Source of the DNA: Fallopia convolvulus
Taxonomy: Eukaryota; Streptophyta; Magnoliopsida; Caryophyllales; Polygonaceae
NCBI GenBank assembly: GCA_964016875.1
Contig: OZ024726.1
Span: 31,299,503 to 31,363,502 of the forward strand
Length of the DNA stretch: 64,000 bases
Direction of reading: 5' to 3'
Made by a program: the position numbers and the translations under genes. Shown piece after piece: positions 33,562 to 46,936 of the stretch (its first letter is position 1; each line of letters begins with the position of its first letter). The notes beneath the pieces were generated by a model, which was not told the origin of the DNA, did not search any database, and saw only the letters and a program-made list of their open reading frames with translations.

Positions 33562-34021
33562 GCTCACCGAGGGAAGTTTCCAGGCGGGTGACGAGTATCG
33601 CGTCGGAACATGCGCTCGGGATGTCCAGTCGATTGAAGGCGTCTTAAGTCTAGGATTTGTTACCTCTACTGTTTGGACTTGGGCTCGATTGTCTTATTTA
33701 TATGATGTACTCTATATGATAATGAATAAAGTATGCTTTGACTTACTATCTCTACTCATGCAAAAAAGGAAATAAGTACGACCAAGCAATAACGCACGCA
33801 AATGTCATTCGTTTAACAAAATACCACAACATAGAAATCATACAACAAGGAACTTTCACACAATCAGGTTGATCACAAACGAACTACGAAAAAGATGAAC
33901 TTTTAACAAAAGTAAAACAACAACTATGGATAGATGACCTCGAATGTCTTGAGTGTCTAGCGAGGAGGCTTTTTGTAAGAGGTGTCTGAGAAGTTTACGT
34001 TCCGAAGAAGGAAGACTTCTC

Positions 34022-34880
<859 letters not shown>

Positions 34881-34883
34881 ACA

Positions 34884-35983
34884 ACCTAAATATAACTTCT
34901 AGCGCATAATAGAATAATAACAATAAGCTACCATGGGGTCATTATTTCTATGCACAATAAACCCTAATTCATTTATACGTTTCAACGCGGTCATTAGTTC
35001 TATAATAACCTAAGTTCATTTTATTCAAACAAGCGTTCCCAACACAACATGCAAACATGAATAAAAGTATTCATGATAAAAATATGAGAGCGAACCACCA
35101 CTTGCCTTGTTAGCAGGCGAACGGTACGAGGATTCGATGAATTGGAGTCAAGCGAAAACAAACTAGTTCCTGTTTCAAACAAGAGTACAAAATAAATTGT
35201 ATTAATTTATTTTGATCCTCTTTCACCTTTAAAAGAGTGATTACGAAATAATTTAGGAGTTTATAAAATTATAAACTTCTAATTTAGTAAGATGATTCTC
35301 GATTTAATCTTAACGTTATGAACATTCTAATTTTTCATGTTCTATGAAATATGATATTAAATACCTTATATTATGCATAAAAATATTCTCTATTTATTTT
35401 ACATGCATATAATGTATTTTTAAATCATAATCTTACTCAATATTTGATTCATAAAAAAATCATTGATTAATTTAATAATTATAATTTCATAAATTAATAT
35501 TTTCCGTAAGTATATTCTCAAACTTTATTCTTCAAACACAATACTAGAGTATTGACTTCCTTAAAAACAACAACATATAATTAAATATTTAGCCTATGAG
35601 TTTAACTTGAATCATTATAAAAAGATATTTTTAACTTAACGACACCCTTTATAATAATAATTTATTTTATATATAAGAAAAACAGATTTAATAATTTGTA
35701 TAAATTTCTCCCAAAATATGTAGAACCAATATAATTCTTTAAAATAACCATTTCTAGTTAAAAGCCCAATACAAAATAACTAATGATAATAAAACAAGAC
35801 AAAACATAAAAGTAACAGTAAAAGAAAAAAAAAGAAAAGAAACAGAATACAGGAGGAAAAAAAACGAGATTGAGTTTTGTTTACAGTGGTGATGGTAGTG
35901 GTGTAGTACGACACAGTGGAGGGCGGCCAAGGAGTTGACGGTGGTTGCTGTGGGTGGTAGACGCGAGGGTCGGGTTGGATATG
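34884..35983 (-). repeat. 3' LTR of the Tekay/Del element, segment 2
   Basis: This is collinear with 49536-50632 of the right LTR with scattered single-base differences. It ends at GGTTGGATATG, where the Reina element is inserted. The right LTR has the uninterrupted GGTTGGATCTGGTGG. Confidence 0.9.
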
Positions 35984-36344
35984 TGATACCGGATTCCAGA
36001 TTTCTCCAGCTATGACTTCAATTTCATAAGAGTCGTTATGACCGTTGTTCTGTTTTTCAATTAAAAACATAAAGTCCGGTCTGATCCGGTCTAAACAATT
36101 TGCTTATGTCAACCGGTTTGTTCCGGGTTTGAAGCCGTTGAGGCCAATATGTAAGGAAGCTTCTCGCTTCTGTTTCATTCAATCAGAAATTAATCAAAAT
36201 TCCCAAATCTCAACTCTCTCTAAACTCATCAGTTCTCTTCAACCTCCAGAGTGATTTCTCATATCTATCATTCTCGGGCAAGAGATCCCCAAATCCAGGT
36301 TGGTTTCAATCTCGTTTGGGATTTATCCTTTTGATTCGTTATCA
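35984..36344 (+). repeat. 5' LTR, Reina-like element
   Basis: 361 bp from TGATACCGGATTCCAG to TCGTTATCA, immediately followed by the primer site. It is identical to the 3' LTR except at three positions. Confidence 0.92.
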
Positions 36345-36345
36345 T

Positions 36346-36357
36346 TGGTATCAGAGC
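36346..36357 (+). other. Primer binding site, initiator tRNA-Met (Reina-like)
   Basis: TGGTATCAGAGC lies one base after the 5' LTR and is complementary to the 3' end of initiator tRNA-Met. Confidence 0.9.
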
Positions 36358-36382
36358 GTCGACTTGTGCAGACCTGTGAAGC

Positions 36383-39300
36383 ATGGCCGACAACAACCCC
36401 CAAACTCGTAATCGATCGCTCCAAGACCTCAATCTCCTAGTTGAGGAAAGCGCTCAAGCTCAGGCGCAACGGGAATCCGAAAACGCTAGACAGTTCGAAG
36501 CGCTCCTGAACAGAAACGCCACCTTGGCTGCCAGCCAAGCTGGACTGAACTAGCGGCTCGACGAGCTCAAGGAGATTGTGGCAAATCTGGCGTTGAGACA
36601 AATTCCACCAGCAACTCCGCTGAGGACGGCAGTAGTGGGCGATTCCTCCAACAACGACGGGATTCAACCGGAAATAAGTCCAAATCCTCCCGATCTGTCG
36701 AGATCGGCGAACGTGGTGATGCATCGAGCCCCGATTGTCACATCGCAAGGTAACTCATCCTTCCCTGGGGGACTTGCTGCTCGGTTGGCTAAAGTAGAAT
36801 TTCCTAAGTTTAATGGTGATCAGTTGCGTGAATGGTTGTTTAAGTGTGAGCAATTTTTTATGTTGGACAATACAATACCGGAATTGAAGGTGAGGTTAGC
36901 TTCACTACACTTAGAGGGTCGTGCGTTGCAGTGGCACCACAATTTCATACGGGAAATGCTGAATGAGTTCCCGTCATGGCCTGATTATGTTGTTGCAATT
37001 TCAGCCCGGTTTGGTGAATTGTTTGATGATCCTCTGTCTGAATTGGTTAATCTGAAACAGTCTGAGCCTGTTGAAGAGTTCCTGGATAAATTTGAGTGTG
37101 CCTTGTCTAGGATGAGTCTACCAGCTTCACACGCCCTTAGCATCTTTTTGGCCAACATCTATCCACACCTACAATACCATGTGAGGCAGTTTAAACCCAG
37201 TTCTATATCAGAAGCGGCCAGGCTTGCTAAGCTTTATGAATCGTCTTTAGCTTCCTGCATTGCAAAGCCGAGCACCACAAAATTTTCCTACCCTTCTAAC
37301 CAAAATAAAATTTCCCAACCTTTTAAACCAACTGTTACACACAAAGCTCCCATCCTACCTAGCCCTGATCCCCAAAAATTTCCCCAAACTAAGACATTGG
37401 CACTTCCAGCTCCCTTCAAACCTAACCCAAACATCACCCAACCCCGACAGTATAGGAGATACACAGTTGAGGAGATGCAAGATCGAAAAGCCCAAGGGCT
37501 ATGCATGTATTGTGATGAAAAGTTTACCCCAGGGCATCAATTTAAGCACAGGGGTGGGCAGTTGTTCTATCTAGAAGGAGAAGGTGCTATAGAGGCTGAA
37601 ATAGACTTAGATCATGCTGTCGTTCAAGAGACTACAGAAAATGGTGAAAAGGGTCAGGTTTACCAGATTTCAGTCAATGCCATCCAAGGGACAACAACCT
37701 ACAACTGTATGAGAGTCACAGGGAATTATGGCAAAAGGCAAATCAGCATACTGATTGATCCAGGTAGCTCCGATAGTTTCATTGACTTGGAGGTGGCCAA
37801 AACTTTGGGTTGTCCTCTAGCACCAGCCCCACCACTATACGTCAAGGCGGCCATTGGTGGTTCTCTATTGTCCAATTTCAGATGCTCAGAATTTAAGTGG
37901 ACCATGCAAGAGATGGAGTTCAAGGCAGATGTGAGAACTGTGCCTTTGGATAGTTTTGATGTGATTCTTGGCATTCAATGGTTAATTACTGTTAGCCCGG
38001 TGTGGTGGGACTATGTTCACATGAAGATGAAGTTCCAAATGAATGGGAAGCAATGTACTCTTCGAGGAGCAAGTAACTCCAATTGCAAATTAATCAAGGG
38101 CAGTACTCTGAGTAAAAATGTCCAACATGGTGCACAATTGGCTTTAATTCAGGTTTTTGAGGCTGCTGAGATTGAAGAAGAACCTCGACTTTGCCATATA
38201 TCTGCATCAGATTGTGGTTCTAAGAAAGATGACCCCAATCTACAAGCATTGCTAAGTGAATATTCTGACTTGTTTGCTGAACCTACAGATCTCCCACCAT
38301 TTAGGAAGGGGTTTGATCACCAAATACCCCTTATACCCGAGGCACAACCTGTGAACAAAAGGCCTTATAGGTATTCTACGCAGCAGAAGGATGCCATTGA
38401 GACCTTAATTAAGGAGATGCTGGAGCAAGGGGTGATACAATACAGTACTAGTCCCTATGCCTCGCCGGTTGTTTTGGTGAAGAAGAAAGATGGGTCGTGG
38501 CGCCTTTGTGTAGACTATAGGGGGTTGAACACCCAAACTATAAAAGACAAATACCCAATCCCCTTGCTGGAAGATTTGCTAGATGAGCTTGGTGGTTCAA
38601 GTGTTTATTCCAAGCTTGACCTTCGTTCTGGTTTCCATCAAATCCGGATGCACCCTTCGGATGTGTTTAAAACTGCATTCAAAACCCACTCAGGGCATTA
38701 TGAGTACCTGGTGATGCCTTTTGGCCTCACAAATGCACCAAGTACATTTCAGGGCCTAATGAACCATGTCTTTAGAGAGGTAGCGAGACGGTTTGTCCTA
38801 GTGTTTTTTGATGACATACTGGTGTACAACCACGACTGGGAAGAGCACCTCCAACACTTGAGACATGTATTTTCCATCTTGAGGCAGAACCATTTGTTCC
38901 TGAAGCCTTCTAAATGCACCTTCGGAGCTGCCACTATAGAGTACTTGGGCCACTTCATTTCAGCAAATGGAGTTAGTACTGATCCTGCAAAGGTCCAAGC
39001 TGTACAGGAATGGCCCCAACCGAGCAATCTAAAACAATTGAGAAGCTTTCTCGGACTAGCCAACTACTATAGGCGGTTCATTAGAGGGTATGGAGTTATA
39101 GCCAAACCACTCACCTCTTTATTAAAGAAAGATAGCTTCCATTGGACACAAGAAGCCACTACAGCATTCAATCAATTAAAGTTAGCTTTGTCCACTGCAC
39201 CAGTGTTGTCTTTGCCAGACTTTGATAAACCTTTTACAGTTGAGACAGATGCTTCTAAGCTAGGCATTGGGGCAGTACTCATGAAGGAGAATCATCCTAT

Positions 39301-41050
39301 AAGTTTTCTAAGTAGAACTTTAGGCCCTAGACACCAGGGTCTCTTAGTATATGAAAAAGAATTGATGGTTGTGGTATTTGTTGTCCAGCATTGGGGATCC
39401 TATCTGTTACATAGGCCTTTTGTTATTAAAGCAGACCAAAAGAGCCTTAAATATCTCCTAGAACAAAAAGTGACAACCCCATTCCAGCATATGTGGCTCT
39501 CCAAGCTCCTTGGATACTCATTTATTATCGAGTATAAGCAAGGCAAAGAAAATGTAGTGGCGGATGCTCTATCACGAGTAGAAGGGGCTCAGCTATTACA
39601 GCTCACACTCACTAATATCTATCCTGATTTCTACGATTTAATCAGGAATTCTTGGTTTACAGATCTTCATATGGCCAAGATAATCTCAGATTTGGAGGGT
39701 AATTCTGCTTCACACCCTCAGTTTATCTACACTGGACAAGAGTTGAGGCGCAAAGGAAAGTTGCTGGTCGGAGACTCCACAGATTTAAAGCTGAAAATCC
39801 TTCAGTGGCTTCATGACTCAGCCATTGGTGGTCATTCAGGCCGGGATGCCACCCTAAAAAGAGTACAAACATTGTTTTACTAGGCTGGTATGGCTAAGGA
39901 CATTCAGAATTATGTTCGCAACTGTGGTGTTTGTCAACGGTATAAATATGATCAGACTGCCTCCCCTGGTCTTCTACAGCCACTTCCAATCCCAATGACT
40001 ATTTGGGAATCCATTAGTATGGATTTTATAGAGGGACTGCCCCCATCTTTTGGCAAGCATACAATTCTGGTTATAGTTGACCGATTGAGCAAGTATGCTC
40101 ATTTCTTATCTCTATCTCATCCATACACTGCCTCTACTGTCGCCCAAGTGTACTTGGATCAGGTTTTCAAATTGCATGGCATGCCTCAGATTATTATTAG
40201 TGATCGGGATCCTATTTTTCTAAGTGAGCTATGGCAAGAGATGTTCAGGGTGCAGGGAGTTGATCTCCACTTTTCATCAGCCTACCACCCTCAGACCGAC
40301 GGGCAAACGGAAGTCACTAATCGAACTCTGGAGACATATTTACGGTGTATGTGCGGTGAAGCACCTCATACATGGAGCAAATGGCTCCCTCTCGCAGAAT
40401 GGTGGTACAACACAAACCATCATTCAGCTATACAGGCCACACCCTTTGAAATTCTCTATGGATATTCCCCACCAACTCATATGCCTTATTTGCCTGGCGA
40501 AAGTAAATCTCAGCTGGTGGACCGCAGTTTCCAGAAAAGGGAATCAGTTATATCCATGCTTAAGTTTCATCTTCTGAGGGCTCAAAACCGGATGAAGCAA
40601 ATGGCTGATGCACATCGCACTCATAGGGCGTTTCAGGTGGGTGACTGGGTTTTCTTGAAATTACAACCCTATCGCCAACAATCAATGAAGAACAAGGTAG
40701 CACACAAGCTGTCTCCGAGGTATTATGGCCCCTTCAAGGTACTTGAGAAAGTGGGGGCTGTCGCCTACAAGCTGGAATTACCTTCTACAGCTTCAATCCA
40801 TAGCACTTTCCATGTGAGCCAGCTCAAAGCCTGTCCGAATCCTCCAGATTCTCAGGTGCCATTACCCCCATTTATGGTTGATCTCGGAGCAGACAAAGAA
40901 CCAGAGTGTATTCTAGAGAAGAAGATGGTTCGACAACGAAATGCAGCAGCCACCAAAATTCTTGTCCAATGGAAGGGGTACCCCGCTTCACAAGCCACCT
41001 GGGAATTTTATTCTGATTTCATAGCCAAGTACCCTGACTTCGATCCTTGA
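36383..41050 (+). pseudogene. gag-pol: Reina-like gag-pol polyprotein, one frame with two TAG codons
   Basis: A single frame of 1,556 codons from the ATG at 36383 (26 bp after the primer site) to a TGA at 41048-41050. Only two stops break it: TAG at codon 57 (36551-36553) and TAG at 39881-39883. Domains in order: gag; knuckle CMYCDEKFTPGHQFK (about 37503); protease ILIDPGSSDSFID (37750); RT with WRLCVDYRGLN, MPFGLTNAPSTFQ and FFDDILVY (38805); RNase H with TVETDASKLGIGAVL and VVADALSRVE; integrase zinc site H-x6-H...CGVCQ; core MDFIEGLPP, IIISDRDPIF, GQTEVTNRTLETY; GPF motif SPRYYGPFKVLEKVG; and the chromodomain-like ILVQWKGYPASQATWE. Two odd residues are seen: the protease site is DPG rather than D(S/T)G, and the fourth knuckle ligand is Phe. 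So this copy is probably not autonomous even apart from the stops. Confidence 0.92.
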
Positions 41051-41079
41051 GGACAAGGATGCTCTTGAGAGGGAAGTAT

Positions 41080-41440
41080 TGATACCGGATTCCAGATTTC
41101 TCCAGCTATGACTTCAATTTCATAAGAGTCGTTATGACCGTTGTTCTGTTTTTCAATTAAAAACCTAAAGTCCGGTCTGATCCGGTCTAAACAATTTGCT
41201 TATGTCAACCGGTTTGTTCCGGGTTTGGAGCCGTTGAGGCCAATATGTAAGGAAGCTTCTCGCTTCTGTTTCATTCAATCAGAAATTAATCAAAATTCCC
41301 AAATCTCAACTCTCTCTAAACTCATCAGTTCTCTTCAACCTCCAGAGTGATTTCTCATATCTATCATTTTCGGGCAAGAGATCCCCAAATCCAGGTTGGT
41401 TTCAATCTCGTTTGGGATTTATCCTTTTGATTCGTTATCA
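41080..41440 (+). repeat. 3' LTR, Reina-like element
   Basis: 361 bp, 30 bp after the end of gag-pol. The preceding GCTCTTGAGAGGGAAGTAT (41061-41079) supplies a short purine-rich tract GAGAGGGAAG. The LTR ends at 41440, followed by the duplicated ATCTG. Confidence 0.92.
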
Positions 41441-42380
41441 ATCTGGTGGTCGAAGTCGAACGGGGCAAGACAAATGGGGTTTCGATCTAATGGGTTTGAT
41501 AGAGCTATGGAGTTTTTGGTGGTGAAAGGAATCGATTTCGGTCTCAATTTATAGGGTAAAGGGTCGGATTTGAACGCCCAAAATGATTTAAAACCTTCCA
41601 TAACTCCAATTTATCTGATTGGCAATCAAATAAGGCTAATTGATTTTAGCCCTAATTCGTTCAAATCAGAAAAGCGAAGATTTTGGGATCCGATTAATCA
41701 AATTAGCATTAAAATTATGATGGGTATGAAACAAGGATCGTTTCCATATATAATAGGTTTGATTTCATGACTAATGGGGGAAGATACAAATTTTGGCAAT
41801 CTCCATTGAAGATGTACTACTGTACACGGCTGGCTGCTGGGAGGAAGAAGGAGAATTGCAAATTTTGTAATTTCAGCCCCAATTGTAAAGAAATTACAAT
41901 TTCGGCCCATATTTTTAAAAACGTGATAAAAATACCCATTTCTTAGGCATTTGAAATTCCGAAAATTGTATTTTGTACCCAACATTTTAAGTACACATTA
42001 ACTTGCCTTAAAAGTTTATTCCTTTGTCATAACAATAATTAAAAAAAATATTTAGTAACTTATTAGAACTCTTTATTCATAAAAATAGTTTTTAGAATAG
42101 GCAAAATCTCTTTAGGAAAATTCTTCCTAATAATTTAATATAATTTTATTCACTTTACTACTTATGAATACTTCTTTAAATTTATTATTAATTATTGAGT
42201 AAGACTTATGCCCTTTCGGGTAAGGTCGTTTATCTTAAAATAATCTAATAACGATTATTTGTTAACTTTTTATTTAATAAGATGAGACATTTAATATTTT
42301 TGATAATGCCACATATATTTTATTAAATAAAATAAGGGAAATTACATCATTGCCCTTCTTTAGAAAAGAGGGTTATTACA
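41441..42380 (-). repeat. 3' LTR of the Tekay/Del element, segment 3 (inner)
   Basis: This is collinear with 50628-51562 of the right LTR. The minus-strand start is TGTAATAACCCTCTTTTC at 42380, matching the outer edge of the right LTR at 51562. Differences are few (for example an extra GAA at 41852). Confidence 0.9.
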
Positions 42381-42505
42381 ATAGTACCCCCTTAAAAATA
42401 GTTTCGTCCCCGAAACTAGATTAACTTACTAGATATCCAACTAAGAAAAAGGGAGGTTATTACAATAGTACCCCCTCAAAAATAGTTTCGTCCCCGAAAC
42501 TAGGT
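42381..42505 (-). repeat. Polypurine tract region of the Tekay element, duplicated
   Basis: On the minus strand TTTCGGGGACGAAACTATTT, TTAAGGGGGTACTATTG and the LTR-start-like TGTAATAACC occur twice, with the second copy 84 bp away (42371-42420 and 42455-42504). The copy at 42381 onward adjoins the true LTR. The GGGGACGAAAC...AAGGGGG arrangement is the standard 3' end of Tekay/Del pol. Confidence 0.75.
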
Positions 42506-45440
42506 AGAGAACAATTCTGGAAACTTTCTATGCATATCCTGTTCTGTCTCCCATGTTTCCCAAGTGACTTCTTCCCCACCATTCTTGGACCAAAGGATCC
42601 TCACTAGTGGTACTTCTTTGTTACGTAGACTCTTCACTCGTCGTTCGAGCACGCGAACGGGTCTATCCTCATATGTGCCATTGGATTGGATCTCAATATC
42701 ATCGTAGTTGAGAATATGGGATTCATCCGGAACATACTCTCGCAATAGCGATACATGGAAGACATTATGAACTGGATGCGCAGATGGCGGGAGGGCAAGT
42801 CGATAGGCAAGCTTGCCAATCCGTTCTAAAATCTCAAACGGTGCAACGTAACGAGGGTTAAGCTTTCCTCATTTTCCAAAGCGGAAAACCCCTTTAGATG
42901 GAGACACTCGGACGAAAACCTTGTATCCTACTTCAAACTCAATATCCCTTCGCTTCAGATCAGCATATGATTTTTGTCGACTTTGAGCTGTCAACATTCT
43001 CTGTCAGATTAAAGCAATGTCGGTAGTAGTCCTCTCCACCAATTCTAGGCCTAGAAGAATCTTATCAGCATTCTCATCCCAACAGATTGGTGAACGACAT
43101 TTTCGTCCATACAAAGCCTCGAATGGAGCCATCTTAATGGTTGAATGCCAACTGTTATTGTAGGTGAATTCTACCAAACTTAAGCTAGTATCCCAACTAA
43201 CAGGACGATCTAGCACGCAAGCTCTAAGCATATCTTCCAGTGTTTGGATGGTCCTTTCGGATTGTCCATCGGTTTGGGGATGAAAAGCAGTACCGAACCT
43301 TAGCTCTGTCCCCATGGCTTGATGTAGCTCCTTCCAAAATCCCGACATGAATCTTCCATCACGATCAGATACTATTGTCTTTGGAGTACCATGTAAACGA
43401 ACTATCTCATGCACAAAAGTCTCAGCTAACTTTTGGACTCCCCATGTTTTCTTTATTACTATGAAGTGTGCACTCTTTGTGAGCCTGTCAATGACTACCC
43501 AAATAGCATCCTTCTGTCCTTGAGTCTTAGGAAGGCCCGTCACAAAATCCATAGCAATATCCTCCTATTTCCATTCTGGCACTAGCAATGGTTGCAATTC
43601 GCCACCTGGCCTCTTGTGTTCAATCTTCACCTTCTAGCATACCAAACATTTTGTTACAAACTCTGCCACATCATTCTTCATGTTTGGCCACCAGAAATTT
43701 CGACGTAAATCTTTGTACATCTTACTCGATCCCGGGTGGACTGAGTATGCTGATGCATGCGCTTCTTTAAAAATCAAAAGGCGAATCTCCTCATCGGTTG
43801 GAACACAAATTCGGTCTTGAAACCATAGTGATCCATCGTCCTGAACGATAAAGCCAGGTGCCTTTCCTTCTTGCACCTCATAATTTATCTTAACTAGCAT
43901 GACATCTTCAACCTGTTTTTCCTTTATTTGGTCCAGAAGAGTAGCATGAATCTCTAACATATTCATACTACCAAGTTGACGTCCGAACCAAACCTCGATC
44001 TCGCACTGTATCAATTCTCGTTGCAGCATTGGTTGAGCAGTGAGCGCTGCCACCATGGATTCTTGAGAGGTTTTGCAACTCAGTGCGTCAGCTAAAACAT
44101 TAGCTTTACCTAGATGGTAAAGCAATTCGATGTCATAGTCTTTGAGTAGTCCTAACCATCTTCGTTGCCTCGTGTTCAACTCCTTCTGAGTGAAGACATA
44201 CTTCAAACTCTTATGGTCAGTGAAAATCTGACACTTCACACCATATAGATAGTGACGCCAAAACTTCAAAGCAAACACAACTGCAGCTAACTCCAAGTCA
44301 TGAGTCGGATAGTTCACCTCATATGTCTTCCGTTTACGAGATGCATATGCAATGACCTTCCCATGTTGCATAAGCACGCATTCGAGACCTTGTTTAGATG
44401 CATCACTATATACTACATACCCATCCAATCCATCCGGTAAAGTCAAAATCGGAGCACTAGTCAAACGCCTTTTAAGTTCTTGAAAGCTTGCCTCACATTT
44501 CTCATTCCACACAAACTTCTTGTGAACCTTACGGAGCAAACTAGTCATAGGAAGAGCGATCTTTGAAAATCCTTCCACAAATCGCCTATAGTATCCTGCA
44601 AGACCAAGAAAGCTACGAACTTCTTTCACATTCTGAGGTTGCTTCCAATCTGCAACTGCTTGGACTTTCTGAGGGTCTACCATTAGCCCTTCTTGGTTGA
44701 TAACGTGGCCTAGAAATGCAACTTCTTTCAGCCAAAAATCACACTTCGACATCTTAGCATACAACTCGTTTTGCCTAAGGATTTGTAGAATGATCCTGAG
44801 GTGTTCTTCATGAGTTGCTTCGCTAGGTGAATAGATAAGAATGTCGTCGATGAAGACCACTACAAATTTGTCGAGATATCCTCGAAAACACCGATGTATC
44901 AAATCCATAAATACTGTTGGGGCATTTGTAAGGCCAAAAGGCATGACCACAAACTCATAGTGTCCATACCGTGTGCGGAATGCCGTCTTAGGGATGTCCT
45001 CCTCACGAATTTGAACTTGGTGATATCCTGACCTCAAATCGATCTTGGAGAATACCCTTGCTCCTCGCAATTGGTCTAAAAGATCGTCAATCCTTGGCAA
45101 TGGATACTTGTTTTTGATTATGACCTTGTTCAATTCTCGGTAGTCAATGCAGAGTCTGAAGGTTCCATCTTTCTGCTTTACAAACAGAATTGGCGCTCCC
45201 CACGGTGAAGCACTTGATCCGATGTACCCTTTTTCTAGCAGTTCTACAATTGCTCCTTCAATTCCTTCATTTCCAATGGGGCCATTCTGTGGGGCGCCTT
45301 GGAAATAGGTCCAGTCCCTGGTTCCAACTAAATGGTGAACTCCACTTCACGATGAGGTGGCAATCCTGGAATCTCTTCTAAAAAGATATCGGGAAACTCT
45401 CTAGCAACAAGGATCTCTTGTCGTTTTACATCTTTCTTTT
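42498..45440 (-). pseudogene. pol: Tekay/Del chromovirus pol (RT, RNase H, integrase, chromodomain), decayed
   Basis: On the minus strand: the end of the RT N-terminal block (about 45350-45140: PHREVEFTI*, APHRMAPLEMKELK, GTFRLCIDYREL). The main frame 45133-43634 has RT (IDLRSGYHQVQIREEDIPKT, VMPFGLTNAPTVFM, VVFIDDILIYS), RNase H (VYSDASKQGL, TDHKSLKYVF, ADALSC) and the integrase zinc region ending TKCLVC. The integrase core is at 43552-43004 (MDFVTGLPKTQGQKDAIWVV, TIVSDRDGRFMSGF, PQTDGQSERTIQTLEDMLR). The tail at 42960-42500 has the chromodomain-like LLREYVPDESHIL...VPLVRILWSKNGGEEVTWETW. Stops at 43631-43633 (TAG), near 43562 (TAG), 43004-43006 (TGA) and near 42870, plus a frameshift near 45243, inactivate it. 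The stops sit where relatives have Gln, Arg or Trp codons. Confidence 0.9.
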
Positions 45441-46079
45441 TAGTCGTTTCCATAAAACACAAGAATCACATGCACCCTGTCAAAGCCTCTTCATCGCCTT
45501 CATAACATTTACCATTTTTCCATTCTCATCTTCTCGTCTCCCCTTGAAGTTCCAAACATATTTGCCTCCTATATGATGGTTACGATTCTAGTGTCGAAAT
45601 CTATCACAACTCCATCAAGAATAACCAGTCCATCCCCTAGGTTATATCACATGGGGCCATCAGTATACAAATAAGATATGCATCAAACTTTCCCCTTTTG
45701 GTGGTGATCGAGAAGTTAGTGAGTTGCTTGGTACCCACAATCTTCTCCACATTAGGAAGATTCACAATGAAAGGCTAAACGAAACTATTTTCGTGTTACG
45801 AGTGTTGATCCTTTGAACATTCATAAACTAAACTCTATCCATTTAGACATTTGATCACCAAATGATAATCTAATAACATAAAATCAGAATTCTTTATTCA
45901 TAAAGGTAGAATTGTTTAACATTTTATCATAACTGAGTTCAACATGACTCAAAGATGACACAACTCCACTAACAGCAAAGCAAACCAACATATTTCGGTG
46001 AAACTAAACCAAATACGACTCAAAACATAACTAAGGCAGAGCTCGAAGTACTAATGAATGACACCCTATGGTTTAGTCT
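45441..46079 (-). pseudogene. Tekay protease region, degraded, and internal deletion
   Basis: Traces of the protease end are visible at about 45660-45570 (minus strand GDGLVILDGVVIDFD, corresponding to the G-M-D-W-L...ID phrase of gypsy proteases). The zinc knuckle and the protease active site are not found. The interior (42381-46940) is only about 4.6 kb, so a deletion between gag and RT is likely. Confidence 0.5.
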
Positions 46080-46740
46080 GGCGGAACACCTTCCTATACT
46101 TAGCAGCGGGCATCGTATTTATCTTCTTGGGCGGCCCCAAACGATAGCTGTACATATCCAAGAATACGGGGTCAAACCTCCTAGGGTCCTTGACCGCCCC
46201 GTTGTTCTCCAACAACTCTAAGGCCTATTGGATCTTGCGACGTAGCGTTACTGCACCGGCGCGTTCTCCTTCAAGGCGACTCTCATGATGGTTGATCGCC
46301 ACTTCATGACGAGCCAACATCCCGTACCAAGACTCCATATGGTCACCCAGTAGGACATTGTCAGCTCACAAATGCCTAGGCCTAAAGTCACCAACAGCTG
46401 CACGAGCTTCCCATGAATGATACTCGTACTGCTGCTCTCCTTGGTCAGCGGCTTCCTCTTGAGGATGGTACTCCTCAGTAGTCTGGACATTAGCGGGTGG
46501 TGTGTTGGGAGTGTACTCCATCTCCAACTCCTTTTCCTTAGGTTCCTCCTTTGGCTCCAAGGGAACCACATGAGTTGTTGGGGACTCAACTTCCATGGAG
46601 GCGGCTTCGCCTTCATCAACGAATTCCTCAGAGGTCAACAAATCTTCAGTTTTGATGGAAGGTGCAGGGCTAGCTTCACGGACAGGTCGTAGGGCTTTGG
46701 CTTGACTCCTAGTAAACACCATTGTCTGCCAAATAGACAA
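46080..46740 (-). pseudogene. gag: Tekay gag, N-terminal part only
   Basis: The minus-strand frame from about 46740 (MVFTRSQAKALRPVREASPA) is Pro/Glu-rich and acidic, then continues across a stop into DNVLLGDHMESWYGMLARHE and AGAVTLRRKIQ. The position, just inside the primer site, and the MVxTRSQ start are usual for gypsy gag. The central capsid region and zinc knuckle are missing. Confidence 0.65.
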
Positions 46741-46924
46741 GGTAAAGCATGGTCAATAACTTATAGAACAATCCATAATTCTATAGTCATAGAGTGGGAT
46801 TATGAAGTCGTTGAAGAATAAAAGATGAAAACAACTATTTTATTTCAAACATAGTTTTCAATCCAAAAAGGAAAACGAATATTTTTCGAAAACAAGTATG
46901 AAGACTTGGTTTTAAAAACGTTTA

Positions 46925-46936
46925 GCTCTGATACCA
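46925..46936 (-). other. Primer binding site, initiator tRNA-Met (Tekay)
   Basis: The minus strand reads TGGTATCAGAGC. It lies four bases inside the LTR end GGGTGTTACA at 46941. Confidence 0.9.

Larger units (their letters stand above)
35984..41440 (+). mobile_element. Reina-like chromovirus (Ty3/gypsy), full length, 5,457 bp
   Basis: Both LTRs are 361 bp (35984-36344 and 41080-41440, TGATACCGG...TTATCA) and differ at three positions by eye (ACATAAAG/ACCTAAAG, TGAAG/TGGAG, ATTCTC/ATTTTC). The target duplication is ATATG (35979-35983) versus ATCTG (41441-41445), one mismatch; the empty site in the sister LTR has ATCTG. One gag-pol frame fills the interior. Small size, short LTRs, an initiator Met primer site and a C-terminal chromodomain-like tail fit the Reina clade. 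Confidence 0.92.
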
